From JALXCH01 sp964495805 (GTDB lineage: Bacteria; Calditrichota; Calditrichia; RBG-13-44-9), in assembly GCA_964495805.1 (NCBI GenBank), contig CAZBWV010000104.1, positions 1 to 25,298 of the forward strand: DNA of 25,298 nt. Reading direction: 5' to 3'. Positions within the stretch are counted from its first letter, which is position 1, and each line of letters begins with the position of its first letter. Below the pieces are notes generated by a model. That model had not been told where the DNA came from. It saw only the letters and a program-made list of their open reading frames with translations, and ran no database searches. The position numbers and the translations under genes are program-made. Shown in pieces: positions 1 to 7,616 of this stretch.

Positions 1-995
1 CGGAGCGCCAGCGGAGTCGAGGGGTCTCTTATCCCATCCGGCTTGCGCTGAAAAAAGAATTTTTGGACAGGATTAACAGGATGGAACAGGATTAAAATAT
101 TGAAAATAAATCAAACGTTAAAATCTTTTAATCATCCTGAAAATCCTGTCAATCTTGTCTAAAAAAATCAAGCTGGATGGACAGGGTCACGTTCTCCAGA
201 GATTCCTCCATTCCGCTCCTCACTCCGTTCGTAGCTCCAGTCGGAATGACAGACTGCTTTTTGTCACCCCGAGCGGAGCGCCAGCGGAGTCGAGGGGTCT
301 CTTATCCCATCCGGCTTGCGCTGAAAAAAGAATTTTTGGACAGGATTAACAGGATGGAACAGGATTAAAATATTGAAAATAAATCAAACGTTAAAATCTT
401 TTAATCATCCTGAGAATCCTGTTCATCCTGTCTAAAAAAACAACCTGGATGGACAGGGTTACGTTCTCCAGAGATTCCTCCGTTCCGCTCCTCACTTCGT
501 TCGTCGCTCCAGTCGGAATGACAACTGCACACCGTGTCACCCCGAGCGGAGCGTCAGCGGAGTCGAGGGGTCTCATCCCCATCCGGCTTGTCCTTAAAAA
601 AGAATTTTTGACAGGATATACAGGATAAGACAGGATTAAAATATTGAAAATAAATCAAACGTTGAAATCTTTCAATCATCCTGAAAATCCTGTCAATCTT
701 GTCTAAAAAATCAAGCTGGATGGACAGGTCGATGTTCTCCAGAGATTCCTCCATTCCGCTCCTCACTTCGTTCGTCGCTCCAGTCGGAAGGACAGTGAGC
801 TGTTCTGTCACCCCGAGCGAAGCGTCAGCGGAGTCGAGGGGTCTCTTGAGATTCCTCCACTCGCCCCGACTTAGTCGTGGCTCGGTCGGAATGACAGGGG
901 GAGGTTTTTCTTTCAAAGCCCAATCATCCTGATTCAACCAATCATGCCAAAATATTTTGACAGGATATACAAGATGAAACAGGATTATGAATTGA
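1..995. repeat. Tandem array of about 273-bp composite repeats, cut at the left edge
   Basis: The same unit occurs three times at 1-273, 274-546 and 547-817 with only scattered differences. A diverged fourth copy follows at 818 to about 995. Each unit has two modules that are imperfect inverted repeats. Module B (about 66-159, 339-432, 610-703) has one arm built from spaced ACAGGATT-like words and an opposite arm reading ATCCTGTC-like words. Module A (about 197-303, 469-575, 739-847) has arms of about 40 bases, one ending CGGAATGACAG and the other starting TCACCCCGAGCG. The fourth copy lacks module B between the A arms and carries B arms in swapped order at about 922-995. Short open frames in it repeat with the unit and have no start signals, so I read the region as non-coding. 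Similar ATCCTGT and CGGAATGACA elements are known as dispersed intergenic repeats in many environmental bacteria. No transposase is visible. Confidence 0.9.
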
Positions 996-1032
996 CGATT
1001 TTGCTGTATCCGGAAACCCGAATAATAATTAA

Positions 1033-1053
1033 CACCGTGGCTTTAGCCCGGTG
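1033..1053. repeat. Small palindromic hairpin (CACCG...CGGTG)
   Basis: The sequence CACCGTGGCTTTAGCCCGGTG folds into a nine-base-pair stem with one bulged T and a two-base loop. GGCTTTAGCC-type hairpins resemble REP-like dispersed intergenic elements, but a single copy here cannot prove that. It lies downstream of the purine nucleoside phosphorylase gene on the minus strand. Confidence 0.45.
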
Positions 1054-1076
1054 AATAGAGAGAGTTGAACCGCAGA

Positions 1077-1096
1077 GAAACCGTTCTAACGGTTTC
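1077..1096. repeat. Perfect palindrome downstream of pnp
   Basis: GAAACCGT and ACGGTTTC form a perfect eight-base-pair stem around TCTA. It begins 15 bases past the stop of the minus-strand purine nucleoside phosphorylase gene. There is no T-run after it, so it is a weak candidate for a terminator or an mRNA 3' end stabiliser; it could equally be another dispersed repeat. Confidence 0.45.
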
Positions 1097-1110
1097 AATC
1101 AAAATCGAAG

Positions 1111-1941
1111 CTAAATTTTCCCGATCCGTACCAATACTTCTGAGACCAGTCTTTGAAATTTATGCTTAACCAGATTGGCAATTTCGGTCACCTCTTCGTG
1201 GGAAAGTGGCGTTTGACTGATTCCCGTAGCCATGTTGGTAATGCAGGAGATGCCGGCAATCCGCATACCCCGTGCCTTTGCGACAATGACTTCCGGTACC
1301 GTGGACATGCTCAGGGCATCCGCTCCAAAACGCCGCGCCATCTGAACCTCCGAAGCGGTTTCGTAAGTGGGTCCGGGAGAAACAAATAAAACACCCTTTT
1401 TAAGCGGAATTTTTAAGTCAATTCCCACCTGCTCAATGATATCGGCAAACTGCGCATCATAGGTATTGTACATATCCGGCCAGCGAGGTTCTCCCCCAAC
1501 AGGTTTTCCGCGTAAAGGATTCCGAAACATGAAGTTGATGTGATCGACAATAATCATCAGATCGCCAGGTGTAAAACGCGGATTCGTCCCCCCGGCAGCA
1601 TTGGTTACCAATAATCGCTCCACACCCAGTTCAGCCATAACCCGCACCACATACGCTACATCCTGTATGGAATGGCCCTCATAAAAATGAGTCCGTCCCT
1701 GAACAGCCAGTACCTGCACATCCTTCAAGTAGCCAAAAACCAGATTCCCTTTATGACCGTGAACCGTTGATCGTGGAAAATACGGAATATCGGTGGTTGG
1801 AATTTTTACTGCATCGGTCAGCGTATCGGCAAAATCTCCCAATCCCGATCCTAAAATGACTGCTACATCCGGTTGCATGGAAGTAAATTGGCGAATGTAA
1901 GCAATGCTCTCTTTTATCTTCTCCTCCAGTGTTCTGGTCAT
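1111..1941 (-). CDS. punA: Purine nucleoside phosphorylase (trimeric class)
   Basis: This 276-residue cytoplasmic enzyme should cleave purine nucleosides with phosphate to the free base and (deoxy)ribose 1-phosphate. Family hallmarks are GSGLG (31-35), HGHKG (61-65), GRTHFYEGH (82-90), TNAAGG (113-118), GPTYE (190-194) and STVPE (213-217). Glu194 and Asn236 match the purine-binding Glu and Asn of trimeric inosine/guanosine-type enzymes. I chose the internal ATG at 1941 because GGAGG sits four bases upstream and the protein then starts where the family does; the longer frame adds 38 residues inside the neighbouring gene. The start overlaps the stop of the phosphatidyltransferase gene by one base (TAATG), implying translational coupling. 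It is the last gene of the nucleoside-salvage operon. MTA phosphorylase is a related alternative but fits the Glu/Asn pattern less well. Confidence 0.93.
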   Translation of the reverse strand: MTRTLEEKIKESIAYIRQFTSMQPDVAVILGSGLGDFADTLTDAVKIPTTDIPYFPRSTVHGHKGNLVFGYLKDVQVLAVQGRTHFYEGHSIQDVAYVVRVMAELGVERLLVTNAAGGTNPRFTPGDLMIIVDHINFMFRNPLRGKPVGGEPRWPDMYNTYDAQFADIIEQVGIDLKIPLKKGVLFVSPGPTYETASEVQMARRFGADALSMSTVPEVIVAKARGMRIAGISCITNMATGISQTPLSHEEVTEIANLVKHKFQRLVSEVLVRIGKI

Positions 1942-2498
1942 TATGCCTCCTTCTGCAAAATCATGTATTGAATAAATCTCCAGCTGTAGTAACCAAACGA
2001 AATGAATACCGCAATTACTGCCAGCACCAGCAAAACCGGTTTGGCTGCCTCCCATTCAATGAGATAGGCAAACAAAAGAAGCGCAATCACCGTAACTCCT
2101 AATTTCCCCGGTATTTCCGAAGCCACCACCCGATGCGTTCGGGAAATGAGGATAAACGATCCCAGTACAATTAACACATCCCGGGCTATTAAAAGAATAA
2201 CCACCCACAGCGGTAATCCGTAACTTAAATGTAAAGCAATAGCGCCCAATGCCACGCAAACCTTATCAGCCAGCGGATCCAGGACTTTCCCCAGTTCACT
2301 TACTTCATTTCGTTTCCGGGCCAGATATCCGTCAGCATAATCCGATAGTACGATTAGAATACTTAAAACGATGGAAGCGGTTAACTGGCGAGTTACAATT
2401 AAATGATATATGACAATCCCCAACATCAACCGCAGCAAGCTTATGATGTTGGAAAGAGTCCACACTTTCCCCTTCTGAAATAGCAGATCCGTATTCAT
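1941..2498 (-). CDS. CDP-alcohol phosphatidyltransferase family protein
   Basis: This 185-residue inner-membrane protein carries the full family motif D-x2-DG-x2-AR-x8-G-x3-D-x3-D: Asp53, Asp56-Gly57, Ala60-Arg61, Gly70, Asp74 and Asp78. The aspartates bind the metal and CDP-diacylglycerol. Hydrophobic stretches at about 14-34, 40-52, 80-120 and 137-170 fit a multi-pass fold. The length and the N-terminal pattern LSNIISLLRL match PgsA (glycerol-3-phosphate acceptor, first step to phosphatidylglycerol), but acceptor specificity cannot be read from the motif, so the symbol is left blank. It lies 36 bases after sppA and overlaps the following pnp start by one base, so it appears to be part of the same transcript although it makes membrane lipid rather than acting in salvage. 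Confidence 0.85.
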   Translation of the reverse strand: MNTDLLFQKGKVWTLSNIISLLRLMLGIVIYHLIVTRQLTASIVLSILIVLSDYADGYLARKRNEVSELGKVLDPLADKVCVALGAIALHLSYGLPLWVVILLIARDVLIVLGSFILISRTHRVVASEIPGKLGVTVIALLLFAYLIEWEAAKPVLLVLAVIAVFISFGYYSWRFIQYMILQKEA

Positions 2499-2534
2499 TG
2501 TTATCCGTCTATTTTCCCAATCAATTTATTTTCG

Positions 2535-4271
2535 CTACCGGATTTCCAGATAGAATGGTAACAGATACAGCGGTTCATAATCCCGATAAAACAAAGTTCC
2601 TTTCAGATATTGCCACACCGGCTCCGGAACCATTCGGTGAAATATGCGCTGAAAAGTGCGGGTTTGCATGTTACTGCTCAGTAACTTTTGCAAAAAAGAG
2701 CGGCGTCGGGGGAACACTTTTAAATGCACGGGGTTTTCCAGTGGAATTCCCGCCATTTTTTTGGCAATCTGAACCGCATCCAGAAGACCTCCCAATCGGT
2801 CCACCAATCCAATTTCAACACCCTGTCGTCCGGTCCAAACGCGTCCCCGGGCAATCCGGTCAATCTCCTGGTAAGTTTTATGTCGTCCCTGTGCCGCTTT
2901 GGTAACAAATATTCGATAAAACTCATCGATGTAATGACGCAATATTTTTTTCTGTTCCGGGGTAAATTTACTTTTTTCAGAGAAGAGATTGGCATTTTTC
3001 CCGCGAATGATTTCTTCTTTATTGATGCCCCATTTCTGAAACAACTTACCGAATGCAAACTTCCCCGCAAACACGCCGATGCTACCAACCAGCGAGCTGG
3101 GCTCAGCGACAATACTATCCGCTCCCATGCTGATATAATAACCACCAGATGCTGCCACATCACTCATGGACACCACAACCGGTTTTTTCTTTTTCGCCTC
3201 CACCACTTCCCGCCAGATGATATCCGATGCCGTACCGGAACCACCGGGACTATCGATGCGCAGGACGATGGCTTTCACACTTTTATCCTTTGCCGCTTTT
3301 CGGATGGCATTTGCCATCGCTTCGGAGGTCATCACACCATCCTCAGGAAAATCGTCGCCAATCCCCGAAACGATGTTCCCTGACCCATAAATCACTGCAA
3401 CGACCCCTTTGGGTTTTACTCCCAGGCTGGAGAAGCGAACTTTTTTGTACCGGGAATAATTCACCAGGCGCGGACGGTGTTTGGTCTTTTTGCCCAGATG
3501 ATCTTTAAATTCGTTGTAATACATCAACGTGTCCACTAACTGGTGTTGCACGGCTTCTTCCACAGAAAATAATCCACGATCGATCAATGACTTTACCGTT
3601 GCCATATCTAACTGACGACTTTCCACGATGGCAGTGAGATATCTTTGGTATATGTCGTCTAACAGGGCATTCACCACTTCACGCTGGGCAGGCGACATAT
3701 CACTGCGAGTAAACATATCCGGAGCATTTTTATATTTCCCATGAGCCAGAAAATCCGCTTCGATGCCCACTTTGTTCAGCATATCTTTAATAAAATAACC
3801 ACGTCCCATTAATCCGTTAATGAACATGGATGCAGTGGGAGACCCAAAAATAGTGTCTGCCACCAGAGCAAGGTAGTACTCTCTGTTTCCGACAACTTCC
3901 AGATAGGCATAAACCGGCTTCCCGCTGGTTTTGAAATCAGTGAGCACATCGCGTAATTCTTCAATTTTTGCCCAACCCATGGTTGTTCCCATGGGTCGTA
4001 AAACAATCCCCTTAATTTTCGGATCGATTTTCGCTTTTCGGATGCAACTGATCAACCCGCTCATGGAAGGGGCTTCCCCTACCATAATTTTTTCCAGGGG
4101 ATTAATGCTTTCGCGGTCTGGTACCGCACCGAAGATGTCCAGTTCCAGATAGCTGTTGCGGGAGATGGGAGGGGGTCCTTCGATGATACTGGAAAACATG
4201 GTGTAATAGAACACCCCGACAATCAGGGCAATTCCCGCAACGAGAATGGTGATTTTTAACCAACCTTTCAT
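2535..4271 (-). CDS. sppA: Signal peptide peptidase SppA, 67K (double-domain) type
   Basis: This 578-residue protein is a membrane-anchored serine protease that degrades cleaved signal peptides and membrane fragments. Residues about 6-26 form one transmembrane anchor, followed by two tandem S49/crotonase-like domains. The Ser-Lys dyad is visible: Lys181 in HGKYKNAP of the N-terminal domain and Ser375 in DVAASGGYY of the C-terminal domain, preceded by the oxyanion-type RIDSPGG segment at 338-344. The length matches the E. coli-type two-domain enzyme rather than the short Bacillus form. The start is supported by GAGG six bases upstream. It lies 51 bases after the nucleoside transporter and 36 before the phosphatidyltransferase on the same strand. 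Its presence in a salvage operon is probably a co-transcription accident or a membrane-maintenance link. Confidence 0.94.
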   Translation of the reverse strand: MKGWLKITILVAGIALIVGVFYYTMFSSIIEGPPPISRNSYLELDIFGAVPDRESINPLEKIMVGEAPSMSGLISCIRKAKIDPKIKGIVLRPMGTTMGWAKIEELRDVLTDFKTSGKPVYAYLEVVGNREYYLALVADTIFGSPTASMFINGLMGRGYFIKDMLNKVGIEADFLAHGKYKNAPDMFTRSDMSPAQREVVNALLDDIYQRYLTAIVESRQLDMATVKSLIDRGLFSVEEAVQHQLVDTLMYYNEFKDHLGKKTKHRPRLVNYSRYKKVRFSSLGVKPKGVVAVIYGSGNIVSGIGDDFPEDGVMTSEAMANAIRKAAKDKSVKAIVLRIDSPGGSGTASDIIWREVVEAKKKKPVVVSMSDVAASGGYYISMGADSIVAEPSSLVGSIGVFAGKFAFGKLFQKWGINKEEIIRGKNANLFSEKSKFTPEQKKILRHYIDEFYRIFVTKAAQGRHKTYQEIDRIARGRVWTGRQGVEIGLVDRLGGLLDAVQIAKKMAGIPLENPVHLKVFPRRRSFLQKLLSSNMQTRTFQRIFHRMVPEPVWQYLKGTLFYRDYEPLYLLPFYLEIR

Positions 4272-4322
4272 ACATGCCTCAAATTTTCTATGAATTTGCT
4301 CTTATTCGAACATCCTGGTTAT

Positions 4323-5837
4323 TTATTGCAGTCCGGTTAACACTCCGGCAATGGTGGCGGTCATAAATGTGGCCAGAGAACCGCCCAACACTGCTTTTAA
4401 CCCAAAACGCGCCAGGTCCGAACGGCGATTGGGAGCGATTCCCCCAATTCCGCCAATCTGGATGGCAATGGAAGAGAAATTGGCAAATCCGCACAAAGCA
4501 TAGGTAGAGATGATTTGAGCCTTTTCCGATAGCAATCCGCTGTGTACCATCTTGCCCAGATCCACATAAGCGATAAATTCATTAATCACAATTTTTTCGC
4601 CAATCAAGGAACCAACTTTGATGGCATCGTGCCAGGGAACACCAATAATCCAGGAGAGCGGTGAGAGTGCATAACCCAGGATCAGATTCAGATTCAGCGG
4701 TCTTCCGATCAGATCGTTGAATCCGGTTAAACTCCCCACCCCTTCCAGGATGTAGTTAATCATAGCAATCAGGGCAATAAACGCCAGCAGCATGGCGGCG
4801 ACGTTAAGAGCCAGTTTCAAACCGTCCGCGGCGCCGGTTGCTGCAGCATCAATGACATTGGCGGCGGTGCGTTCGATACGTAGTTTCACTTCCCCTTTGG
4901 TTTCCGATTCCTCTGTTTCAGGATACAGAATTTTGGCAATTACCATGGTAGCGGGTGCGGCCATGATGCTGGCAGAGAGTAAGTGTTTGGCATAAAGCAC
5001 CTGCAATTGCGGATCGCTTCCGCCCAGAATATTCACATAAGCTGCCAGCACCCCTCCGGCAATGGTGGCCATTCCACCTACCATCAAGGTCAGTAATTCA
5101 GATTTGGTCATTCCGGGGACGTAAGGGCGCACGACCAGTGGCGCTTCGGTTTGCCCGATGAACACATTTGCCGCAACCGAAAGAGATTCCGCCCCGCTCA
5201 CCCGCATGGCTTTCGCCATCACCCAGGCCATCGCCTGCACAATTTTCTGCATAATTCCCAGATGATACAGCACGCTCATGAGCGAAGAAAAAAAGATGAT
5301 GGTGGGCAACACCTGAAAGGCAAAAATAAATCCGAACCCCTTATTCTGAAGGTCGGCGGGAAACACTTTTTCGAAATCACTCTGGGAGGAAAGCACACCA
5401 AAAACAAACTTCGCTCCGTCAAAAGTAAAATTGATGACCGTGACAAAGAAGGTGCTGATGGCTTCGAACACCTCCTCCCCGCCGGGAAGGAAGATTTTTT
5501 TATCATGAAACAGGGAGAAAACGAAAACGCCTGCGAAAACAAGTGTGAGCAGGAAAATGAATACCGGAAAGATTTTAGCTTTCCAATCCTCCTGTACCAG
5601 CCGGTTGCGCAGGCGGTAGGACAAATAAAGGCCTGCAACCGTTAAAACAAAGTAGGTCACCGCCCGGGAGACATACACACCCGGAACCAGCAGCACAAAA
5701 ATGGCAAAGATGAGCTGCAAAGAGATACCGGTAAAGACCAGCCTCCAGTCGATGGCTCTTTTATTCACCGAAAACAGATAAGCAATGCCAATGAGAACCG
5801 CCAATCCAAACACTCCGAACATCAAATCGGCAATCAT
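4323..5837 (-). CDS. Concentrative nucleoside transporter (CNT/NupC family)
   Basis: This 504-residue multi-pass inner-membrane protein should import nucleosides with Na+ or H+. The CNT signature GQTEAP is at 228-233, and the C-terminal half shows the second substrate-binding set INEFIAY and GFANFSS, including the Glu, Asn and Ser used for ribose contact in structurally known CNTs. The protein is longer than typical bacterial NupC (about 400 residues): an extra stretch at roughly 75-165, partly polar (LFHDKKIFLPGG, SSQSDFEKVFPADLQ), separates the first helices from the core. The start overlaps the thymidine kinase stop by four bases (ATGA), with AAGGAG upstream, showing translational coupling. 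Its neighbours are uridine kinase, thymidine kinase and nucleoside phosphorylase, which fits uptake followed by salvage. Which nucleosides it prefers is not readable. Confidence 0.92.
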   Translation of the reverse strand: MIADLMFGVFGLAVLIGIAYLFSVNKRAIDWRLVFTGISLQLIFAIFVLLVPGVYVSRAVTYFVLTVAGLYLSYRLRNRLVQEDWKAKIFPVFIFLLTLVFAGVFVFSLFHDKKIFLPGGEEVFEAISTFFVTVINFTFDGAKFVFGVLSSQSDFEKVFPADLQNKGFGFIFAFQVLPTIIFFSSLMSVLYHLGIMQKIVQAMAWVMAKAMRVSGAESLSVAANVFIGQTEAPLVVRPYVPGMTKSELLTLMVGGMATIAGGVLAAYVNILGGSDPQLQVLYAKHLLSASIMAAPATMVIAKILYPETEESETKGEVKLRIERTAANVIDAAATGAADGLKLALNVAAMLLAFIALIAMINYILEGVGSLTGFNDLIGRPLNLNLILGYALSPLSWIIGVPWHDAIKVGSLIGEKIVINEFIAYVDLGKMVHSGLLSEKAQIISTYALCGFANFSSIAIQIGGIGGIAPNRRSDLARFGLKAVLGGSLATFMTATIAGVLTGLQ

Positions 5838-6463
5838 CCTTTTTTCTCCTTCGCCTTTTTACCCGGAATCGTTTTCACAATAATTTTTTCCTCTTCCAGC
5901 TCTTCTTCGGGGGGTTCAAAACAGTTCCGACAGCGAGCTTCGTAAATATCCGCCGCTCCCACCACCACCTGCTCTTTGCTTTGAATTTTGCGCTGGGTAA
6001 AATTGGCGGGATTCCCGCAAACCACACAGATGGCGTGCGTTTTGGTAATGTATTCGGCGATAGCCAGTAACTGGGGAATTGGGTCGAACGGCTTCCCACG
6101 GTAATCCATATCCAGTCCCGCGACAATTACACGTTTGCCCATATTGGCTAACTTCTGGCAAACATCCACCAGATCGTTGTCGAAAAACTGGGCTTCATCG
6201 ATTCCCACCACCTGTGCTTCCAGCGAATTCTCCAGAATTTCCCAGGCATTCTCCACTACCATGGAGGGAATTTTCAATTCGCTGTGGGAAACAATATGAT
6301 TTTCGCTATAACGATTATCAATTTTCGGTTTGAAAATTGCTACCTTCTGACGGGCAATGATGGCACGGCGCAAGCGACGAATGAGCTCTTCGGTCTTGCC
6401 GCTGAACATGCTTCCGCAAATGACCTCAATCCAGCCAACATTTCGATGAACAATGGGTAACAT
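5834..6463 (-). CDS. tdk: Thymidine kinase (type II, TK1-like)
   Basis: This cytoplasmic kinase phosphorylates thymidine or deoxyuridine with ATP. With this start it has 209 residues. The P-loop GSMFSGKT is at 17-24; IDEAQFF (88-94) holds the catalytic Glu90. Cys146-Cys149 and Cys178-Cys181 form the structural zinc site typical of type II enzymes. The C-terminus is a charged tail (EEELEEEK then GKKAKEKKG) beyond the usual end. Two consecutive ATGs occur at 6466 and 6463. I chose 6463 because GGAGG then lies four bases upstream, the same arrangement (GGAGGCATrATG) as at pnp. A longer frame to 6550 would overlap uridine kinase and lacks conserved sequence. It sits 70 bases after udk and overlaps the CNT gene by four bases. 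Confidence 0.93.
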   Translation of the reverse strand: MLPIVHRNVGWIEVICGSMFSGKTEELIRRLRRAIIARQKVAIFKPKIDNRYSENHIVSHSELKIPSMVVENAWEILENSLEAQVVGIDEAQFFDNDLVDVCQKLANMGKRVIVAGLDMDYRGKPFDPIPQLLAIAEYITKTHAICVVCGNPANFTQRKIQSKEQVVVGAADIYEARCRNCFEPPEEELEEEKIIVKTIPGKKAKEKKG

Positions 6464-6533
6464 CATGCCTCCGCGTAAATCCTGATCTATTTTTGAGACG
6501 AAATGGAAATCCAAAGATGCCCGGGCGCAGGGA

Positions 6534-7178
6534 TTATTCCCGAGCGTCATTCCCGGATTCGGATAACAGTTTCTCTATTTTCGATTTGATAATATCGATT
6601 GCAATAACGTTTTTTCCACCATGGGGAATGATAATATCGGCATATCGCTTGGAAGGTTCAACAAACTGCATGTACATGGGGCGAACCGTTTCCTGATACT
6701 GCCTGATCACCGAATCCACACTTCGCCCGCGTTCTTTAATGTCCCGCTGGAGTCGCCGGATGAAACAGATGTCCGGAGGCGTGTCAATGAAAATGCGGAT
6801 GTCCATCATTTCGCGTATTTCCGGAATAGCCAGCAACAAAATGCCTTCCAGAATAATAATTTCGTGGGGTCCAACCCGGCGGGTTTCTTTCTTCCGGGAA
6901 TGGGTGGTAAAATCGTACACCGGATGCTCAATGGTTTTCCCCTCTAACAGCAACTGCAAATGTTGAATGAGCAAATCGTGATCGAATGCATCAGGATGGT
7001 CAAAATTAAATTTGGCGCGTTCTTCCAGAGGAAGATGAGAGAGGTCTTTGTAATAGGAATCCTCCTGCAAAATAACCACCTTATCCGACCCGAGTAATTC
7101 ATACAGGGTATTGGCAACCAACGTTTTACCGGATCCACTGGCACCCGAAATTCCAATTAATATTCCGCGTTTTTTCAT
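6534..7178 (-). CDS. udk: Uridine kinase (uridine/cytidine kinase)
   Basis: This 214-residue cytoplasmic kinase converts uridine and cytidine to their monophosphates using ATP or GTP. It shows the P-loop GASGSGKT at 12-19, the QEDSYYKDL segment with the catalytic Asp40, the NFDHPDAFD substrate loop at 58-66, LEGILLL, and the IDTPPDICFIRRLQRDIKER lid region. The length is normal for the family. The ATG at 7178 is the only sensible start; the Shine-Dalgarno is weak (GATGAAAA). It is the first gene of the minus-strand nucleoside-salvage operon, and a possible promoter lies at 7217-7246. Phosphoribulokinase is related in fold, but the motif set and gene context support uridine kinase. Confidence 0.94.
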   Translation of the reverse strand: MKKRGILIGISGASGSGKTLVANTLYELLGSDKVVILQEDSYYKDLSHLPLEERAKFNFDHPDAFDHDLLIQHLQLLLEGKTIEHPVYDFTTHSRKKETRRVGPHEIIILEGILLLAIPEIREMMDIRIFIDTPPDICFIRRLQRDIKERGRSVDSVIRQYQETVRPMYMQFVEPSKRYADIIIPHGGKNVIAIDIIKSKIEKLLSESGNDARE

Positions 7179-7616
7179 TTTTTCATCTGTCGTTAAGTTG
7201 CATTTTTAATTCTCTGAAAATACAAAAAACATTTTGAGAAATGCAAGATGTAAAAAATTCGTAAAATTATGGTTTAAGAAGTAAAAATGGGCATAAAGCT
7301 CATCACGGACATAAGAACGTACAGGGCATAAAAATATAAAGGTGGAAAGGGGGTATAGAGATTGATGGGATTCTTTCAGATATTTCGGGAGTAAAGAAGT
7401 TACGATATTTGGGTTGTTACATAAGGTGGGTGGAGGAATAAATGGAAAACGGGGATGGAGATCGCTGTGATGGATGATTCGGATTATCGTTCTGTAGGTG
7501 TGCTTTTTTGTTCCCATTTCTCCGGCATGCTGATAAAATCCGGGTAATTTTATCCAGGATTTGCTGATTCGGATAGACATGATTATCGGGGAGTACGATA
7601 TTTGTTGAATATCTCT
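7179..7616. other. 438-bp intergenic region without a supported gene
   Basis: This separates the end of the B12 operon from the start of the nucleoside operon, both on the minus strand. A 124-residue minus-strand frame (7206-7580) has no Shine-Dalgarno, low-complexity S/P/H/F composition and no recognisable motif, so I do not call it. An AT-rich perfect hairpin GATAAAAT / ATTTTATC (7532-7554, loop CCGGGTA) is the only clear structure. It lies about 63 bases past the permease stop but has no T-run, so it is a weak 3'-end candidate. The udk promoter candidate is at the low-coordinate end. Confidence 0.5.
7217..7246 (-). promoter_or_regulatory. Candidate sigma-70-like promoter for the udk operon
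   Basis: On the minus strand TTGCAT (7246-7241) and TATTTT (7222-7217) are separated by 18 bases, about 40 bases upstream of the udk start. Both hexamers are imperfect, and the surroundings are AT-rich, so chance matches are likely. Confidence 0.3.

Noticed and set aside
155..937. Several short open frames on both strands inside the repeat array (encoding words like SRGLLSHP, SRNDR, TGATNEVRSG)
   Set aside because: They recur with the 273-bp unit, arise from inverted-repeat DNA, lack ribosome sites and look like the spurious translations commonly produced by such repeats.
1..995. CRISPR array
   Set aside because: The repeat unit is about 273 bases and the copies are contiguous, without unique spacers of 30-40 bases; no cas genes are near.
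1942..2055. N-terminal extension of purine nucleoside phosphorylase
   Set aside because: The extra 38 residues fall inside the phosphatidyltransferase gene and are not family-like; a good ribosome site supports the internal ATG.
2724..3383. 219-residue plus-strand frame opposite sppA
   Set aside because: It lies wholly antisense to a well-supported gene and has a composition typical of an antisense shadow.
6467..6550. N-terminal extension of thymidine kinase overlapping uridine kinase
   Set aside because: The conserved enzyme begins after the GGAGG site; the extension has no similarity to the family.
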